A DNA stretch of 64,000 nucleotides from Diaporthe sp. PMI_573 (taxonomy: Eukaryota > Ascomycota > Sordariomycetes > Diaporthales > Diaporthaceae). The notes beneath the pieces are model-generated. The model had not been told where the DNA came from. It was given only the letters and a program-made list of their open reading frames with translations, and ran no database searches. A program made the position numbers and the translations under genes. The stretch lies in assembly GCA_021399435.1 (NCBI GenBank), contig JAJTUP010000124.1:1-64000 (forward strand), read 5' to 3'. Positions 63,733 through 64,000 of the stretch are shown here, one piece after another; position 1 is the first letter of the stretch; each line of letters starts with the position of its first letter.

Positions 63733-64000
63733 AGTATAATACCTAGTACTTTGGTGTCGGCATACTTTAAGAGAGCGGATATTTGCGCCCCAAAAAAGAG
63801 ATCGGAGATTCGCACACCCAAAAACGGAGGGTACAAGCCCGCTGACAAGTCACTTGACTGGAACACAGTAACCACCCTTGATTACATCATCAATCGAAGA
63901 CTGCAGGGCTCTGACAATGCGGCTAGAGGTCATGATTACAAGATGAGGCGCGAGGACCTGAAAAGGCGTGAGGCTGCTCTTGGCTTCGAGTGGAATTACG
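63733..64000 (+). CDS. Unknown partial open frame at the window end
   Basis: 89 codons without stop, running off the window, no ATG in the visible part after the preceding TAG (63730). Polar, basic: YKPADKSLDWNTVTTLDYII then HDYKMRREDLKRREAALGFE. No family recognised. It could be an internal exon of a larger gene. Confidence 0.3.

Overview
The window is from a filamentous ascomycete (Pezizomycotina). Several genes carry short 48-65 nt spliceosomal introns with GTRNGT-type donors and CTAAC-like branch points. The proteins are typical of these fungi: a HET-NACHT-WD40 receptor, a bZIP regulator, a Clr5-domain protein, a DUF7918-like protein, an MFS exporter and SKP1. The transposons are Fot1/pogo, fungal hAT, Tad-like LINE and Ngaro-like. 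The host species cannot be fixed from sequence alone.

This is a repeat-dense accessory region. At least seventeen transposon copies or fragments are nested and mostly broken: five hAT elements plus an 80-bp hAT scrap and a hAT-type MITE; two complete pogo elements plus four pogo fragments; one truncated Tc1/mariner gene; one nearly complete Tad-like LINE; two 211-bp solo LTRs; and one Ngaro-type tyrosine-recombinase retrotransposon with complete split direct repeats. Host genes lie between them and many are cut by them.

Layout. 0-12.5 kb: hAT 3' end, pogo scrap abutting an F-box-like gene, small spliced bZIP gene, truncated mariner gene, MITE just upstream of a divergent heat-shock-factor gene, decayed hAT, intact five-exon DUF7918-like gene. 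12.5-17.5 kb: complete pogo element, hAT scrap, solo LTR, hAT with BED finger. 17.5-24.5 kb: large hypothetical protein, then an M16 peptidase pseudogene split by a complete pogo element. 25.3-30.1 kb: HET-NACHT-WD40 NLR-like gene with about fifteen near-identical WD repeats and one frameshift, followed by a broken patatin gene. 31-41.4 kb: hAT start interrupted by the LINE, then a hAT holding a 1.37-kb insertion with a BTB gene fragment, sitting in or beside a Clr5 gene. 42-46 kb: AT-rich, gene-poor. 46.2-50.9 kb: Ngaro-like element. 51.4-54.1 kb: head-to-head pair of related seven-membrane-segment proteins, one with its C-terminus cut by a hAT. 54.1-57 kb: that hAT fused to a pogo fragment. 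57.6-62.3 kb: intronless SKP1, WD40 scrap, and an MFS transporter whose 3' end runs into a pogo fragment. The last 1.7 kb ends in an open frame that continues past the window.

The genes do not form one pathway. The clearest functional theme is self/non-self recognition and ubiquitin-adaptor families (HET-NACHT-WD40, patatin, F-box, BTB, SKP1) in a transposon-rich accessory compartment. The most unusual signals are: an A9 run at the same frame junction in two diverged pogo transposase copies (possible programmed slippage); the complete A1-body-B1-A2-B2 Ngaro architecture; the recent 300-bp WD-repeat duplication; the BTB fragment embedded in a hAT transposase gene; and the divergent 7-TM gene pair.
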